Below are positions 37,972-48,798 of a stretch of DNA of 64,000 bases, piece after piece. The notes beneath the pieces were generated by a model, which was not told the origin of the DNA, ran no database searches, and saw only the letters and a program-made list of their open reading frames with translations. How positions within the stretch are numbered: the stretch's first letter is position 1; every line of letters begins with the position of its first letter. The translations under genes and the position numbers were made by a program. The DNA lies in the NCBI GenBank assembly GCA_019916065.1, contig CM034237.1, forward strand, positions 41,212,485 to 41,276,484, in the 5' to 3' direction. The stretch comes from Vitellaria paradoxa (Eukaryota; Streptophyta; Magnoliopsida; Ericales; Sapotaceae).

Positions 37972-38825
37972 GGGGCCGTTTAGTAACGCTGTCATTTTTC
38001 TGTTTGTATTTATATGTTTATGTTTTATGTTTTTCATTTTCTGTTGTCGTTTTCTTTTTTTGAAATGAAAACTAAAACTGAATTTTGTTTAGGATTGTTA
38101 ATTTTTTTACTTTCATAAAATATTTAATTTTGTTAGTTTTTTAAAAATTAATTGAATTTAATAAATATATTTTATATTAATTTAATTATATTATTTATTA
38201 AAAATAATTGAATAAAATATAAATATTATATCATTTAATCCAGTAAATATAAAATATATTAATTATAATTTAATTATTTACTGAGAATAATCGAATAAAA
38301 TATATTTCATAATAATTTAATTATGATATTATTAAAAATAATTTAATAAAATATATTTAATATTATTTAAATCAATTATTAAATTAAATTAAGTTACACT
38401 AAATAATTTAATTATAATATTTAAAAAAAATAATTTAATAAAATATATTTATATTAATTAAATTATTTTTAAATTAAATTAATATATTTTATTTTATTAT
38501 TTATTTAAAATAACTTAATAATATATATTTCTTACTAATTTAATTTAATTATTTATTAAAAATAAATTAATAATAGATATTGCATATTAACTTAATTAAT
38601 TTAATTTAATTATATTATTTATTAAAACTAATTTTAGTTTACTAAAATATTTGAATAAAATAATTTATTTTGATATGATGTACAAAAATGGATAAAATAT
38701 CGAAATTAACAAAATTTTTGTAATAGAAACAAAAACATAAACAAATTTAATAAATATATTTCTATTATTAATTTATAAAATTTTAAAATTATAAATAAAA
38801 AATAAAAACGTTACTAAACGGACCC
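37972..38825. mobile_element. hAT-like MITE, 0.85 kb
   Basis: The left end GGGGCCGTTTAGTAACG and the right end CGTTACTAAACGGACCC are near-perfect terminal inverted repeats. They continue into complementary T-rich/A-rich arms (TGTTTATGTTTT / AACAAAAACATAAACA). The interior is dominated by TTTAATTATATTATTTATTAAAA-like repeats of 60-80 bp. No coding capacity; no clean 8-bp target duplication was seen. Confidence 0.62.
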
Positions 38826-38884
38826 AAGAACTTAGGGGCAGCTAAAGTTATGCCTTTATCGGTTTGTCGTCTACATACAGGATT

Positions 38885-40945
38885 TGGGGGGGGGACCGGT
38901 GCACTTGTGCACCGGTGTATAGTCCTGTGCGCTTGGCTTGTCGCCACGTGGGTTAAATCATCCAAAAGATGTTTTTAAAACTAAAATTTTACCACTAAAT
39001 TTTTAAAAATGAATTTGAGGTCAAAACTAAATAAAAATTTTACACTTTATTTCAAGATCACTTTAAAAAAATAAAAATAACAAATTTTAATTAACATTGT
39101 CTAATAAGTATTTATACAGTGTTTAATAAATATATAAAATTTTATTATTTGTTATAAATATTATTATAATTTTAAAAATATTAATTTAAAGAGTCTTATA
39201 AAAATGTATTAAAAAATATAAGAAGAGTAAGAAAGTGTGTGTCCATGTAAATTGACTAAAAAGACAACCAAAGTGGAGAGAAAAATAAGTAATCTTGACC
39301 ATTAAATAAATTCAACAGTTGAAAAATTTTCAAATTTAAATTCTTAAGTTTTCTTATGATGTAGATGATACGAAGAGTTTAAAAGTGTATGTATTTAAAA
39401 GTTTAAATTTTATGTACATTTAAATTGAATTTTTAATTTAAATGATTATTTATTTTTTATTTTTATTATACAAAGAGTTTCAAAATTTTGAAAAATTTTA
39501 CCATTAAATTTTTAAAAATAGATTTGAGATCAAAACTTAATAAAAATTTTGCATTTTATTTCAAGAACACTTTTAAAAAATAAAAATAAAAAATCTTAGT
39601 TACCTTTGGCTAGTAAGTATTCGTACAGTATTTAATAAATGTGTAAAATTTCATTATTTATTATAAATATTATTATACTCTTAAAAATATTAATTTCAAA
39701 AGTTTTATAAAAAAAAGTATTAAAAATATAAGAACAATAAAAAAATGTATTTCCATGTAAATTGACTGAAAAGACAACTAAAATGGAGAGAAAAGTAATT
39801 AATCTTGGCTACTGAATAAATCCAACAGTTAAAAATTTTTCAAATTTAAATTCTTAAGTTTTCTTATTAGGTAAATGATATAAAGAGTTTAAAAGTGTTT
39901 CTATTTAAAAGTTTAAATTTCATGTATATTAAAATTGAATTTTTAATTTAAATGATTATTTTTTAATAAATTTTAAAAGAAAATTAAAATCTAAATATCA
40001 TTTTTTTAAAATAAAAAATTTTAGTGAATTTTATATAATAAGTATTCATACAGTATTTATAAATGTGTAAACTTTTATTATGTATTATAAATATTATTAC
40101 ATTTTAAAAATATTAATTTAAAATATTTTATAAAAATTTATTAAAAATACGAAAAAAGTGAGAGATTTTTACACATTTATTAAACATTATATGGATATTA
40201 AAAACCTTTCACTTTTTTCATTGTTTTCAATACTTTTTTAAAATTTTTTAAATTAATATTTTAAAAAATGTGATAATATATGTAAGAAATAATAAAATTT
40301 TACACATTTATTAAACACCATCTGGATATTTATTAGGCAAAGTCAACTAAAAGTTTTTATTTTTTAAAAAGTGATATATAGACTTTAATTTTCTTTTTAA
40401 AATTTATAAAAAATCATTTAAATTAAAAATTCAATCTAAATGTACATTAAATTTAAATTTTTAAATACATGCACTTTTAAACTCTTTGTGTCATCCTCAT
40501 CATAAGAAAACTTAAGAATTTAAATTTGAAAAATTTTCAATTGTTGAATTTATTTAATGATCAAGATTGTTTATTTTTCTCTTCACTTTGGTTGTCTTTT
40601 CGGTCAATTTACATGGAGACACACTTTCTTACTCTTCTCATATTTTTTAATACTTTTTATAAAACTTTTTAGATTAATATTTTTAAAATTATAATAATAT
40701 TTATAATAAATAATAAAATTTTACACATTTATTAAACACTGTATAAGTACTTATTAGACAAAATTAATTAATATTTTTTATTTTTATTTTTAAAAATGAT
40801 CTTGAAGTAAAGTGCAAAATTTTTATTTAATTTTGACCTCAAATCTATTTTTAAAAATTTAATGATAAAATTTTAATTTTAAAAACACCTCTTGGGTGGT
40901 TTAACCCACGTGACGACAAGCCAAGCGCACATGACTGCGCAAGCG

Positions 40946-40978
<33 letters not shown>
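38885..40978. mobile_element. 2.1-kb inverted-repeat element with G/C homopolymer ends
   Basis: The left end begins with nine G followed by a short palindrome (arms ACCGGTGCAC and GTGCACCGGT, spacer TT). The right end finishes with 33 C (40946-40978). The outer 550-600 bp at each side are reverse complements: for example GCGCTTGGCTTGTCG (38928) pairs with CGACAAGCCAAGCGC (40914), and both arms carry ACGTGGGTTAAA or its complement. The middle (about 39480-39960) is a second direct copy of much of the left arm, so the left side is a tandem duplication. Entirely non-coding. Superfamily unknown. Confidence 0.75.
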
Positions 40979-40980
<2 letters not shown>

Positions 40981-42389
40981 AAAAGAAAATCCCTACATAC
41001 AAACGGTCACCAATACTCAACATCTGTCACATGACGAGTACCAAAAGTAAAATATCAACATCGACGTGATTGCAGTCGCAAGGAGAATAATAAAATATCA
41101 ACAATAGCTGTTTTTTATTTTTTATTTTTTTACCACCTTTGACCAACACTAAGGACCTGTTCAACGTAACAAAGTTTATTGAAAATTTTTAAAAATTTTT
41201 ATTATAATTTTATATTTTTATATTTTCTCAATGTTCAAAAAAAAGTTTAACATTTTTTACAAAAAAAGTCAATAATTAGAATTTGATTTATCAAATAATA
41301 ATTTTTTTTACTATTTTTACCATAGACTCCCAAACTACCGCATGATATCTATTGTCACCAATTTTTCCAGAGTTTTCTGATGGACAGTAGAAATTATTTG
41401 GACGTTTTGTCTTTTTTTTTTCTCCCCAAGTCTACTCGAAACCATCCTGACATGGAATCAAATGTCGTTTGGACGGATTCTTTTAGGCAGTAATAATTTG
41501 TAAGAGTTGTCAGCCCTGTTGCATCACCTGCCAACCAAGGGAGTCCAATCTATCCAAATAAAAATTCGGGACAAGAATTTTATTGTTTCTCTTTAAAAAT
41601 GCGATTTGAGATATATACATCAAATATTTAAAGGTTCCTCAAATCATATTTTTTTTACTGTTTTTTGTTATTTTTCATCGGCCCAAACACGTCCTAAAAT
41701 TCCTGATTCCCGTCGTGAGTTGTTCAAGCTTATGTTTCAAAGGATAAGGATTAATTCTTCAAAAAGAATATATATGAAAATTAACAATTTAAAATACAGG
41801 CATGCCGACTCCATATTGAAAATAAAGAGGTTGAGTTGAAGTATAAAACAAACAAGGTGTGGTCCCAAAAAGGGATTGATCAATGTGTTCCGCTATCCCC
41901 TTCTTCTTCTTCTTCTTCTTCTTCTTCTTCTTCTTCTTTTTTAATGTATAAAAAAAAACAAGGTGTGGGGCCAAAAAGGGATTGATCGATGTGTTCCGCT
42001 ATCCCTTTTGGAAAAAAAAAAAAAAAAAAACAGAAGCAAAAGAGCCTTGCACCGCAAATTTAATTAATAAAGTGAAGTATTTAATTTTAGGGTCAAAAAT
42101 AATTAACTAGATCTTTTAACGCACAAATTTTATTCAATCATTACTCTAAATGTTAAAATTTTCACAGATCACAAATTTTACGATGTATGGGGTGTTTGCA
42201 GCTTCAAAAAATAACAAAAATTATAATTTAAGTAACTTTTTAGTGTTTGAAGTTCAACCACTAAACTATGTTTTAAAAAAATTGAATAGTTCCATTTGAA
42301 CGGATTTTCGTCCATTCAAACAGATTTTTACAGAAACTTTTTTACTTGTGTATCAGAAATTTTTGAAAAGTATAGAAACTTTATTAGAA
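40979..42389. other. Non-coding stretch with duplicated segment around (CTT)n
   Basis: A segment of about 60 bp (ACAAGGTGTGG ... AAAAAGGGATTGATC ... TGTTCCGCTATCCC) occurs twice in direct orientation, at 41843-41899 and 41947-42007, separated by a (CTT)n tract at 41900-41938. The minus-strand poly-Lys frame here is a microsatellite artefact. Otherwise AT-rich. Confidence 0.6.
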
Positions 42390-42392
42390 TTT

Positions 42393-44172
42393 CACTACTA
42401 CAATAATTGATAAAGATCTCACTGAGAAATTCATAAAGATCACGGTTTTAGAAAAAGCGTGATAAAGTTTTGTGAGTTAAACTTTTTATCTCAGTCTAAT
42501 TAAAAAACTGAGATAAAAAATTACTTTTAATACTTTTTATCTCACTTTTGTTGAAACCGTGATTGTATTTAAAATAAGATAAAAGATTAGTGAAAACCAT
42601 CTCTAGAAAAAACTGAAATAAAAGATTAGTGGAAACATATTTAGAAAAAACTGAGATCAAAAAGTGAGAAAAATTATATCTTAAAAAAAGTGAGATAATT
42701 AAAAAAAAGAGAGATAATATTGTTATTTTTTCTCTATATCTCTCTCAAACAATTTTATTTATCACTTTATATGATTTAAATTAGATTTCATAAATTTTAT
42801 TGTAATATTTATTTATTAATTTTAATTAATTGAATATGCTATAAAAACTACAATCATAGATCAATAAACAAAAATATTTTTAAATTAATGTTAAAACTAA
42901 ATTTACAAAATCAAATTTAAATAATGCTAAATGTATAATCATTATTTTTTAAGTAAATTTATGGGAGTAGTCTTCATAATTTGTATGACTTATAACGAGG
43001 TGAATATTAAATACTTAATATTTAATAAACATTTAGTGTATCTTTAATATTAATTATACTAAAAGTAACATTATTTTATATTTTGCTAGAAGTGATAAAA
43101 ATTTAGAAATAAAAATAATAAAAATTTTCATTTGTTTTCTTTTTAGAATTAATTTTTGAATCTAGTCATTAAAAATATTTTTTGTATTACAAATCAATTT
43201 TTAAAATAGTTTTCAAAAATTTTGTTTTGAACAATAGTTTTCTAAAACTAAAATAAACGCGACCTAATTACTTTTAAAAATATAATAGAGAATAAAGAAA
43301 AATATATTATAAATAGTGAGTCATGATTAAATATATACTATAAACAAAGATTAAAGGAAAATGAGAAAAAGAATTAAAATTATTTTTAATTAAATATGAT
43401 AGATATTCATCAATTATTTATTAAGTATTCACATGGTACTATATATTGGTTATGATTTCAAATGATTGCAAAAAAGTTAAAATAATTAAATAAAAGTAAA
43501 TTTTTTTATTATTTTTCTCGACTAATTGATCAAAAAAATTGTAACTTTTAGCAATTAATTGGTTGACAAAAGTCATAATAAATTATTATAAAAAACTTAA
43601 AATAATTAAATTAAAATAATATAATTTTATTACTTTTTTTAGTAACCCCAAAAGTGATAAAAATTTGTTTTTATATGTTAATATGTAAAATGTATATGTA
43701 AATGATAGATTAGACTAGCGGTCAACTACACTAACTTTAAGAGGAATGGCACGAGTTTGATTCTCAGCAGAAATAAAAAAATATCAAATATATAAGATTG
43801 CTATAATGATAAGGTGCCAAACAGTGCTACGATGGCATGATATATAGGAGGTTTCCATGTGGATTTTTATTATTTTTAAAATTAATTCATTTTTTTAGTG
43901 TGATTATTTTTCTATATTTAATCACAATTTTTCAAAAAATGTGAGATCAAAATTCATGAAAGATCACACGAGATTTCTTTTCATTTCAGTTTTTATCATA
44001 AAAATCACGCTTTTAGTGTCTGATTGTTGTAAATTTTTTTATTACGATTATAAACTGTGATGGAAAAGAAGTGATTTACAACCTCGCCTGGATCGATCAC
44101 GCTTCTGTGACTGAGATAGAAAGTGAAACATTATACCTAAAGCTGTGATATTTCTGTATTTTTATAGTAGTG
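42393..44172. mobile_element. CACTA (En/Spm) non-autonomous element
   Basis: The left end is CACTACTACAATAAT and the right end ATTTTTATAGTAGTG. These are CACTA-type termini with an identical 3-bp flank TTT on each side (42390-42392, 44173-44175). Subterminal regions carry repeated words such as GTGAGATAA / TTATCTCA and AGATCACG / CGTGAT. At 1.78 kb with no transposase frame it is a deletion derivative dependent on a full-length relative. Confidence 0.85.
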
Positions 44173-44175
44173 TTT

Positions 44176-45238
44176 ATAGAAAAGTTATTATAATTTGTAA
44201 AACTTTTATTAGAATTTATAAAAATTTATTGGTATATATATATATATATATATAAATTTATAGAGATTTATATAAATTCACCTAATTTCGAGGTGAAAAA
44301 ATTTTGTTGTACAATTGTAGAGTTTTTTAAATTTTTTGATTTTTTTTTCGTGCTTCACAAGCTTGTTTGAAGTTTTACAAATTTTTATAAAATTCTATAA
44401 ATATATATAAAATTTAAATTTTTTATTTATTATACAAATTATAAAAATATAACTTTTACAACTCTAAAACGTGACCACACGAAGCAAAAATTATAAAAAA
44501 GTTAGATTCCAAAAACCCTACCCAACAGTAGCTCAAATTTGACGTGACATTTATGCAGTATTATTACTTAGCAAAAAAAAATTAAAAAAGTACGATTGAG
44601 CAGTAAGTATAATATATTTATTTAAGGTATTTAATTATCAGAAAATTGCTCACGTGATCAGAGTTATTCCGAAACAGAAGTCGTCAATCCACGAGAAAAG
44701 AGTAGTTGTAATTCTGTCGTTGGAATCCATCCATTGCAGCAGGAGACTTTGGTTTCCTAGGGAGAGACAGAGGGAACGAATGAGAAGCGAGGTATTTTTC
44801 GAAAAAGAGAATGACAAAATTCTGTACAAATTAACATTAGCTTACAGAAAAAGCTTAGGTAATATATGTATATTATATAGATACATTAAAATAGAGTATA
44901 TTAAGTATGTACTTGTTTAATATATATATATATATATTTTTTTTACATTTGATTTCCATTATAAATGAAATATTTGTTTCTTATGTTTGAATGGAGGATA
45001 GGATTACGAGAATAAGTATTGTTGTAAAATAATATATATGATTGGATATAAGGTATAATTAATTATTTATGTAGAATTATTTTTTGGGTTGAGTTGGTTG
45101 AATATGAAATAAGTATAGATATAGGGTGCATTTAATTTGTTTAAAATCATTGAAAATTTTGAAAATTTTTAAAAATTATCTACTTTTTATTTTACTGTAC
45201 AAATTCAAACTTACAGATTATCTCACTTTTTATCATTC
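44176..45238. other. Non-coding flank
   Basis: It includes a (TA)n run at 44235-44255 and another at 44920-44937. The 88-codon plus-strand frame at 44654 has no recognisable motif and biased charged composition, so it was not called as a gene. A copy of the 105-bp dispersed repeat starts at about 45123 and is split by the LTR element at 45244. Confidence 0.45.
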
Positions 45239-45243
45239 CAAAC

Positions 45244-45556
45244 CGATATAGAGTAGATTTGATATATCTTAATTTCTTTTAGATTTGTTTTATTTTTACT
45301 TTAACTAGGATGAAATTTTGTATTTTCTTTTGGATTTGTATTATTCTTATTTTAATTAGGATTAAGTTTAGGATTATTTTTTTCAATAAATAGGGACATT
45401 TGTAAACGTTTTTGATATAAGTAAATTAACAAGTTAATTACTATTCATTCTTTAGATTTATATCTTGAGTCTTTTTCTCTCAATTCTCTTGGTGGACTCT
45501 AAGATTTTAACTTTGTCGTTGAATAAACCAATTTATCCTTTCTTCACGCTGCGTCA
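45244..45556 (+). repeat. 5' LTR of short LTR element
   Basis: It starts CGATATAGAG (ancestral TG changed to CG) and ends GCGTCA. It pairs with 46509-46815 with scattered substitutions and short indels, suggesting a moderately old insertion. Confidence 0.88.
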
Positions 45557-45558
45557 GG

Positions 45559-45570
45559 TGGTATTAGAGC
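45559..45570 (+). other. Primer-binding site of short LTR element
   Basis: TGGTATTAGAGC, one mismatch from the initiator-Met tRNA complement, lies 2 bp after the 5' LTR. Confidence 0.85.
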
Positions 45571-45587
45571 GGGTGTCTCCTAATCCG

Positions 45588-45743
45588 ATGGCTAACCATG
45601 GCGGTAGTGGAGGCAACCAATCTCGTGACATAGATCAGAGATTACAGGTTGTCTCGGCTCAAGTCCAAGAACAGCAGTTGACAATACGAGCGATAGAACA
45701 GCAGGTCGATGAGATCAATACACAGATGGTAGCTCTATTGTGA
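45588..45743 (+). pseudogene. gag-like N-terminal remnant
   Basis: An ATG shortly after the PBS begins MANHGGSGGNQSRDIDQRL and continues as a Gln-rich, coiled-coil-like segment (VQEQQLTIRAIEQQVDEIN) to a TGA at 45741. Position and composition resemble the start of gypsy-type gag proteins. No zinc knuckle or further gag domain follows. After the stop the frame continues for about 75 codons (IIGDRNGKARLNLAERI and so on). Confidence 0.5.
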
Positions 45744-45989
45744 ATTATCGGCGATAGGAATGGAAAAGCAAGACTAAATCTTGCTGAGAGAATTGCCTGC
45801 AGTAAAACATTCAAAGGTTTCACTCATTTAAACCTTAAAAGACGAGTATTAGCAAATCTTGATGATGGAAGCGAATTAGGGTTTGCAACAGCTCGAGCGA
45901 GAGGTAGGAGGTATGACAATTTAATATATCATACACCTCAGTGTGATATATTTAAAGAAAATATTGAGACAAAAGAGGTTTCTATTTTT

Positions 45990-46517
45990 GTGGACACTAT
46001 ATTTGAAAACAATTATAATTTAGATCAATTATTTTTAGAAGAAAGTAAAATTATAATTGGTCTTCAAGAGGAAGAGGTTAAAAATCCTACAACATTGAAA
46101 GTTATAAATCCTTTTGGTGATGAGCATTATAACTTAGATTTATTATTTGATGGTAAAGGAGTTGGTGATTTTATCAATCTACAAATAATAAAAGTCAAAT
46201 ATGAAAGTTCATTGGAATTTATTGATTTTATTGGGGTGGATAAATATTACGTTGAGATAGCATGGGTTAATATGATTGAATTTTTCAACCTTGAAAAATT
46301 ACTTGAAGAATTGTTTGCAGAAAGCAAATTTCAAGCACTATTGCGTATGAAAATAAAGATTATTCTCAAGCCAGAATTATACATATTTTTATCAGCAACA
46401 AAAATTGTATTAAAGGTGTTTGCTTGTGATGGTTCTCCAATTTTTTTTTTTTTAGATCTTACTTTAGATAACTCAAAGACGAGTTATTTTTTAAGAGGGA
46501 GAGAAAGATGTAATTAA
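45990..46517 (+). CDS. Unidentified ORF inside the short LTR element
   Basis: The frame has 175 codons, is acidic and hydrophobic-rich, and is unusually long for non-coding DNA of this composition. It contains two similar blocks (NNYNLDQLFLEESK near the start and EHYNLDLLFDGKG about 40 residues later), suggesting internal duplication. No retroviral enzyme or known domain is recognised. The end runs across the PPT into the 3' LTR, so the terminus is probably not that of an original protein. It could be captured host sequence or a decayed element-specific protein. I do not assign a function. Confidence 0.4.
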   Translation: MDTIFENNYNLDQLFLEESKIIIGLQEEEVKNPTTLKVINPFGDEHYNLDLLFDGKGVGDFINLQIIKVKYESSLEFIDFIGVDKYYVEIAWVNMIEFFNLEKLLEELFAESKFQALLRMKIKIILKPELYIFLSATKIVLKVFACDGSPIFFFLDLTLDNSKTSYFLRGRERCN

Positions 46518-46815
46518 TAGATTTGATATTTCTTAATTTCTTTTAGAATTGTTTTACTTCTACTTTAACTAAGATTGGATTTTCTTTTTTCTTTTGGATT
46601 TATGGTATTCTTATTTTAATTAGGAGTAAGTTTAGGATTAATTTTCCCTGCAAATAGATTTGTAAACATTTTTATACAAGTCAATTAACAAGTTAATTAT
46701 TATTCATTCTTTATATTTATATCTTGAGTCTTTTTCTTTCAATTCTTTCGCTGGATTCTAAGATTTTGACTTTGTCATTAAACAAACCAATTTATCTTTA
46801 CTTCACGCTGCGTTA
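46509..46815 (+). repeat. 3' LTR of short LTR element
   Basis: It starts TGTAATTAATAG and ends GCGTTA (expected CA changed to TA). It is homologous to 45244-45556. Confidence 0.88.
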
Positions 46816-46820
46816 CAAAC

Positions 46821-47535
46821 GCACTCATAATGTGACATGAGACTTAACATGAGATAAATTTAGTCATTTTTTATATTTTGATGGAAGATAAATTCGAAGA
46901 TAAAGTTATATAATACCATATGAAAATGGATTGAGGAAGAAAACCAACTCTTAACAACCTCCTGTTCAACCCTGATTTTCCACCCTATGGAAAATTAACG
47001 CCATAAAGATAAAATTCCCGCTCTCGTCTTATCCAACAATCTTTTTGAGGGAATGTTTGGTTAACAAAAAATAATTAAAAAGTATAATAAAAATAAATAA
47101 AAAGATGTGACATAAAGATGATATGTGAAAAAATTTAAACGAAAAAAAATATAAAAATTAATTAAAATTGATAAATTTTAGTTATTTTTAGTGCTACCAA
47201 ATATCTCCGAAACTAGGGAGTAAGAAAATAAAAACGAAAGGAAAGAACATAAGAGAGAGCTTTTACCGGAAGAACACTCAGCCACACATGTATATACACA
47301 TCAATCCACCATTAATCCACCAGCTGTTAAGACTAGAGAAGTAGGATAGGTGTTAGGACGGTAATGGGCGGTGATCCGAGGATGAACGGCGGCCTCGGTG
47401 GGCGGCAGGACAGCAAGCTGCAGAAAAATTGCACGAGCAGAAAAGTCTTCGTCGTCCGTTTGCACGACGGGCCCTTGGGTCCAAACACTCCAGGCCACAA
47501 TTTCAAAAATCCCCTAAGTCAACCCTAAGCATTCC
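46821..47535. other. Non-coding spacer containing a MITE and a GC-richer patch
   Basis: A MITE lies at 47047-47209. Between 47240 and 47520 base composition rises in GC, and a 65-codon minus-strand frame (47301-47498) is open. It has no recognisable motif and might be a residual exon; evidence is insufficient to call it. Confidence 0.4.
47047..47209. repeat. AT-rich MITE-like repeat, family A copy 2
   Basis: The ends GAGGGAATGTTTGGTTAAC and GTGCTACCAAATATCTCCG are imperfect inverted repeats. The interior has AATTAAAAAGTATAATAAAAATAAA and AATTAATTAAAATTGATAAATTTTA, shared with copies at 1867-2022 and 55918-56045. Confidence 0.55.
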
Positions 47536-47553
47536 AAAGAATTCACCACCTTA

Positions 47554-47812
47554 GCCCCGAAAGATACTCGAGTTGGTTCGGATGGTGAGTTGAAGGGCCT
47601 GAGACCAATAGGTCCCGGGTTCGACTCCTCTTAGGGGCAGTCCTTCCTATAATTGTGGAGGGCCATCTAACAGCCTTCTCGGCTGAGTCGGTCAGCCAGG
47701 ACTTGTCTAGGCTGGTTTACCTTCTCGTGGTTCTTTGTCGGCTAGAGCCACGGGACGGATTTCACCCAGTGCGCACCCATGAGTAGCAACTGCAGGCTTC
47801 TCCCCGACCCCA
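47554..47812 (+). mobile_element. tRNA-derived SINE with 18-bp target duplication
   Basis: The same 18 bp (AAAGAATTCACCACCTTA) stands on both sides (47536-47553 and 47813-47830), a textbook L1-type retroposition duplication. The 259-bp body begins GCCCCGA and has an A-box-like TGGTTCGGATGG about 20 bp in. A B-box GGTTCGACTCC lies at about 47618-47628, followed by TTAGGGGC, which can pair with the GCCCC start like a tRNA acceptor stem. So the 5' part is tRNA-like with an internal RNA polymerase III promoter. The 3' part (from about 47641) is unrelated and ends in CCCCGACCCC without a long A tail. It encodes no protein. The family name is not known to me. Confidence 0.88.
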
Positions 47813-47830
47813 AAAGAATTCACCACCTTA

Positions 47831-48156
47831 ACCATTAATAAAACATATTAAAAATAAAATAATACATTTCAAAAATACAGGACATTACAATATATATATT
47901 AAAAATTCGACAAATAGAAATATGTAAACAAATTTAAAAATACACATAAAATTACATATAAGGGCGTTTGGAGCTCCAAATAATACATTTCATACGCATC
48001 TGTGTACGCGCATGCGGACAAAGTTCCCAGACTAAAACAAAATTAACTATCTATTTTCAATTAAAACCTCCTTGTGCAGGAGCAGGACATACGACTGATA
48101 AATTAAAATGTATAAAATCGTCTGATAAACACACAGATCATAACATGCCAAAACAG
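47831..48156. other. Spacer and probable 3' UTR of the minus-strand gene
   Basis: The portion from about 47968 has higher GC than the AT-rich sequence before it and could be the 3' UTR of the gene ending at 48157. No separate feature is recognised. Confidence 0.4.
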
Positions 48157-48798
48157 TTATGCAAGAGCCATGGCAATTGCAGGAATCAGGCAAGAGACCC
48201 CAGTCACCACAAAGGTCGAAATAGTGTTTTGTGGAAGGAACATTCCGAACGCTGAAATAATTCCAGACGCAGCAGCAACAGCCCCCACTTTCCCGAACCA
48301 GCGAGCGGCCTTGGGGTTTCTCCGACGCAGTGACATTGACGCAAGAGCACTACCGAAACCCACGCCAATAAAAATCACCACTACATACAAAAGTGGGCTA
48401 GAGTGAGAGCCTGTCAAAGCGTAACTTATCAGCGAAACCGCAGCCTGGCTTGTAACTCCGAGCACCATCTCTGGACTTGTTGCCCAACAAGAGTCGTCTA
48501 CTTTTGAACCCTCGTATGGTCGGAGAACCTTTGCGCCACTATCTAATAATTTATTGATACTGTTTGGTTCATCATCATTGATATCAATGGACCAATACTC
48601 ATGATTGTTCAGAGATTTGGCCGATGAACTATTTAGTCGTTGACCGGAATTTAGAAGCCAGTCTCGGTGGCGCTGCCGACGGAAATAGATGTTTCCACTT
48701 GCTGTTAATTCCATATAATTGTCACAGCGACCACACCGGCGATCTTGGTGTCCCATGAGCAAGCCAGCAGACGTTAGAAGCTGTATATCAAATAACAT
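48157..48798 (-). CDS. Putative multi-span membrane protein (or last exon)
   Basis: The frame has 213 codons. The N-terminal half (about residues 1-105) is polar and contains a CGRC pair (about 22-25) and RRQRHRDW. The C-terminal half has hydrophobic stretches at about 110-127, 134-156, 167-187 and 192-212, predicted membrane spans. Between spans two and three is a basic loop with NPKAARW. This layout resembles the smaller protein at 53395-53778 (span, then HPKIAKL, then span), so the two may belong to one plant membrane-protein family. An acceptor-like TTGATATACAG directly precedes CTTCTAACG at about 48784, so the first residues may be intronic and the true start could be the Met at 48756. 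Codon composition and GC exceed the surroundings. Function unknown. Confidence 0.6.
   Translation of the reverse strand: MLFDIQLLTSAGLLMGHQDRRCGRCDNYMELTASGNIYFRRQRHRDWLLNSGQRLNSSSAKSLNNHEYWSIDINDDEPNSINKLLDSGAKVLRPYEGSKVDDSCWATSPEMVLGVTSQAAVSLISYALTGSHSSPLLYVVVIFIGVGFGSALASMSLRRRNPKAARWFGKVGAVAAASGIISAFGMFLPQNTISTFVVTGVSCLIPAIAMALA

Larger units (their letters stand above)
45244..46815 (+). mobile_element. Short non-autonomous LTR retrotransposon
   Basis: Two LTRs of about 310 bp (45244-45556 and 46509-46815) share nearly all sequence and end in CTTCACGCTGCGT(C/T)A. A perfect 5-bp target duplication CAAAC flanks the element (45239-45243, 46816-46820). The PBS TGGTATTAGAGC (45559) and the PPT-like AAGAGGGAGAGAAAGA (46493-46508) are in the expected places. 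The internal region is only about 950 bp, with no protease, reverse transcriptase or integrase. It would have to be mobilised by enzymes from another element. It was inserted inside a copy of a 105-bp dispersed repeat. Confidence 0.9.

Noticed and set aside
41789..41974. Poly-lysine protein on the minus strand
   Set aside because: Direct translation of the (CTT)n microsatellite.
44654..44920. Plus-strand 88-residue basic frame
   Set aside because: No domain, no codon-level sign of selection, AT-rich end; insufficient support.
47301..47498. Minus-strand 65-residue frame in a GC-richer patch
   Set aside because: No recognisable domain, no clear splice context and not linked to the neighbouring gene; a residual exon cannot be excluded.
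47560..47640. Functional tRNA gene
   Set aside because: A and B boxes and an acceptor-like pairing exist, but the arms and anticodon stem do not form a proper cloverleaf and the unit continues into a SINE body bounded by an 18-bp duplication.
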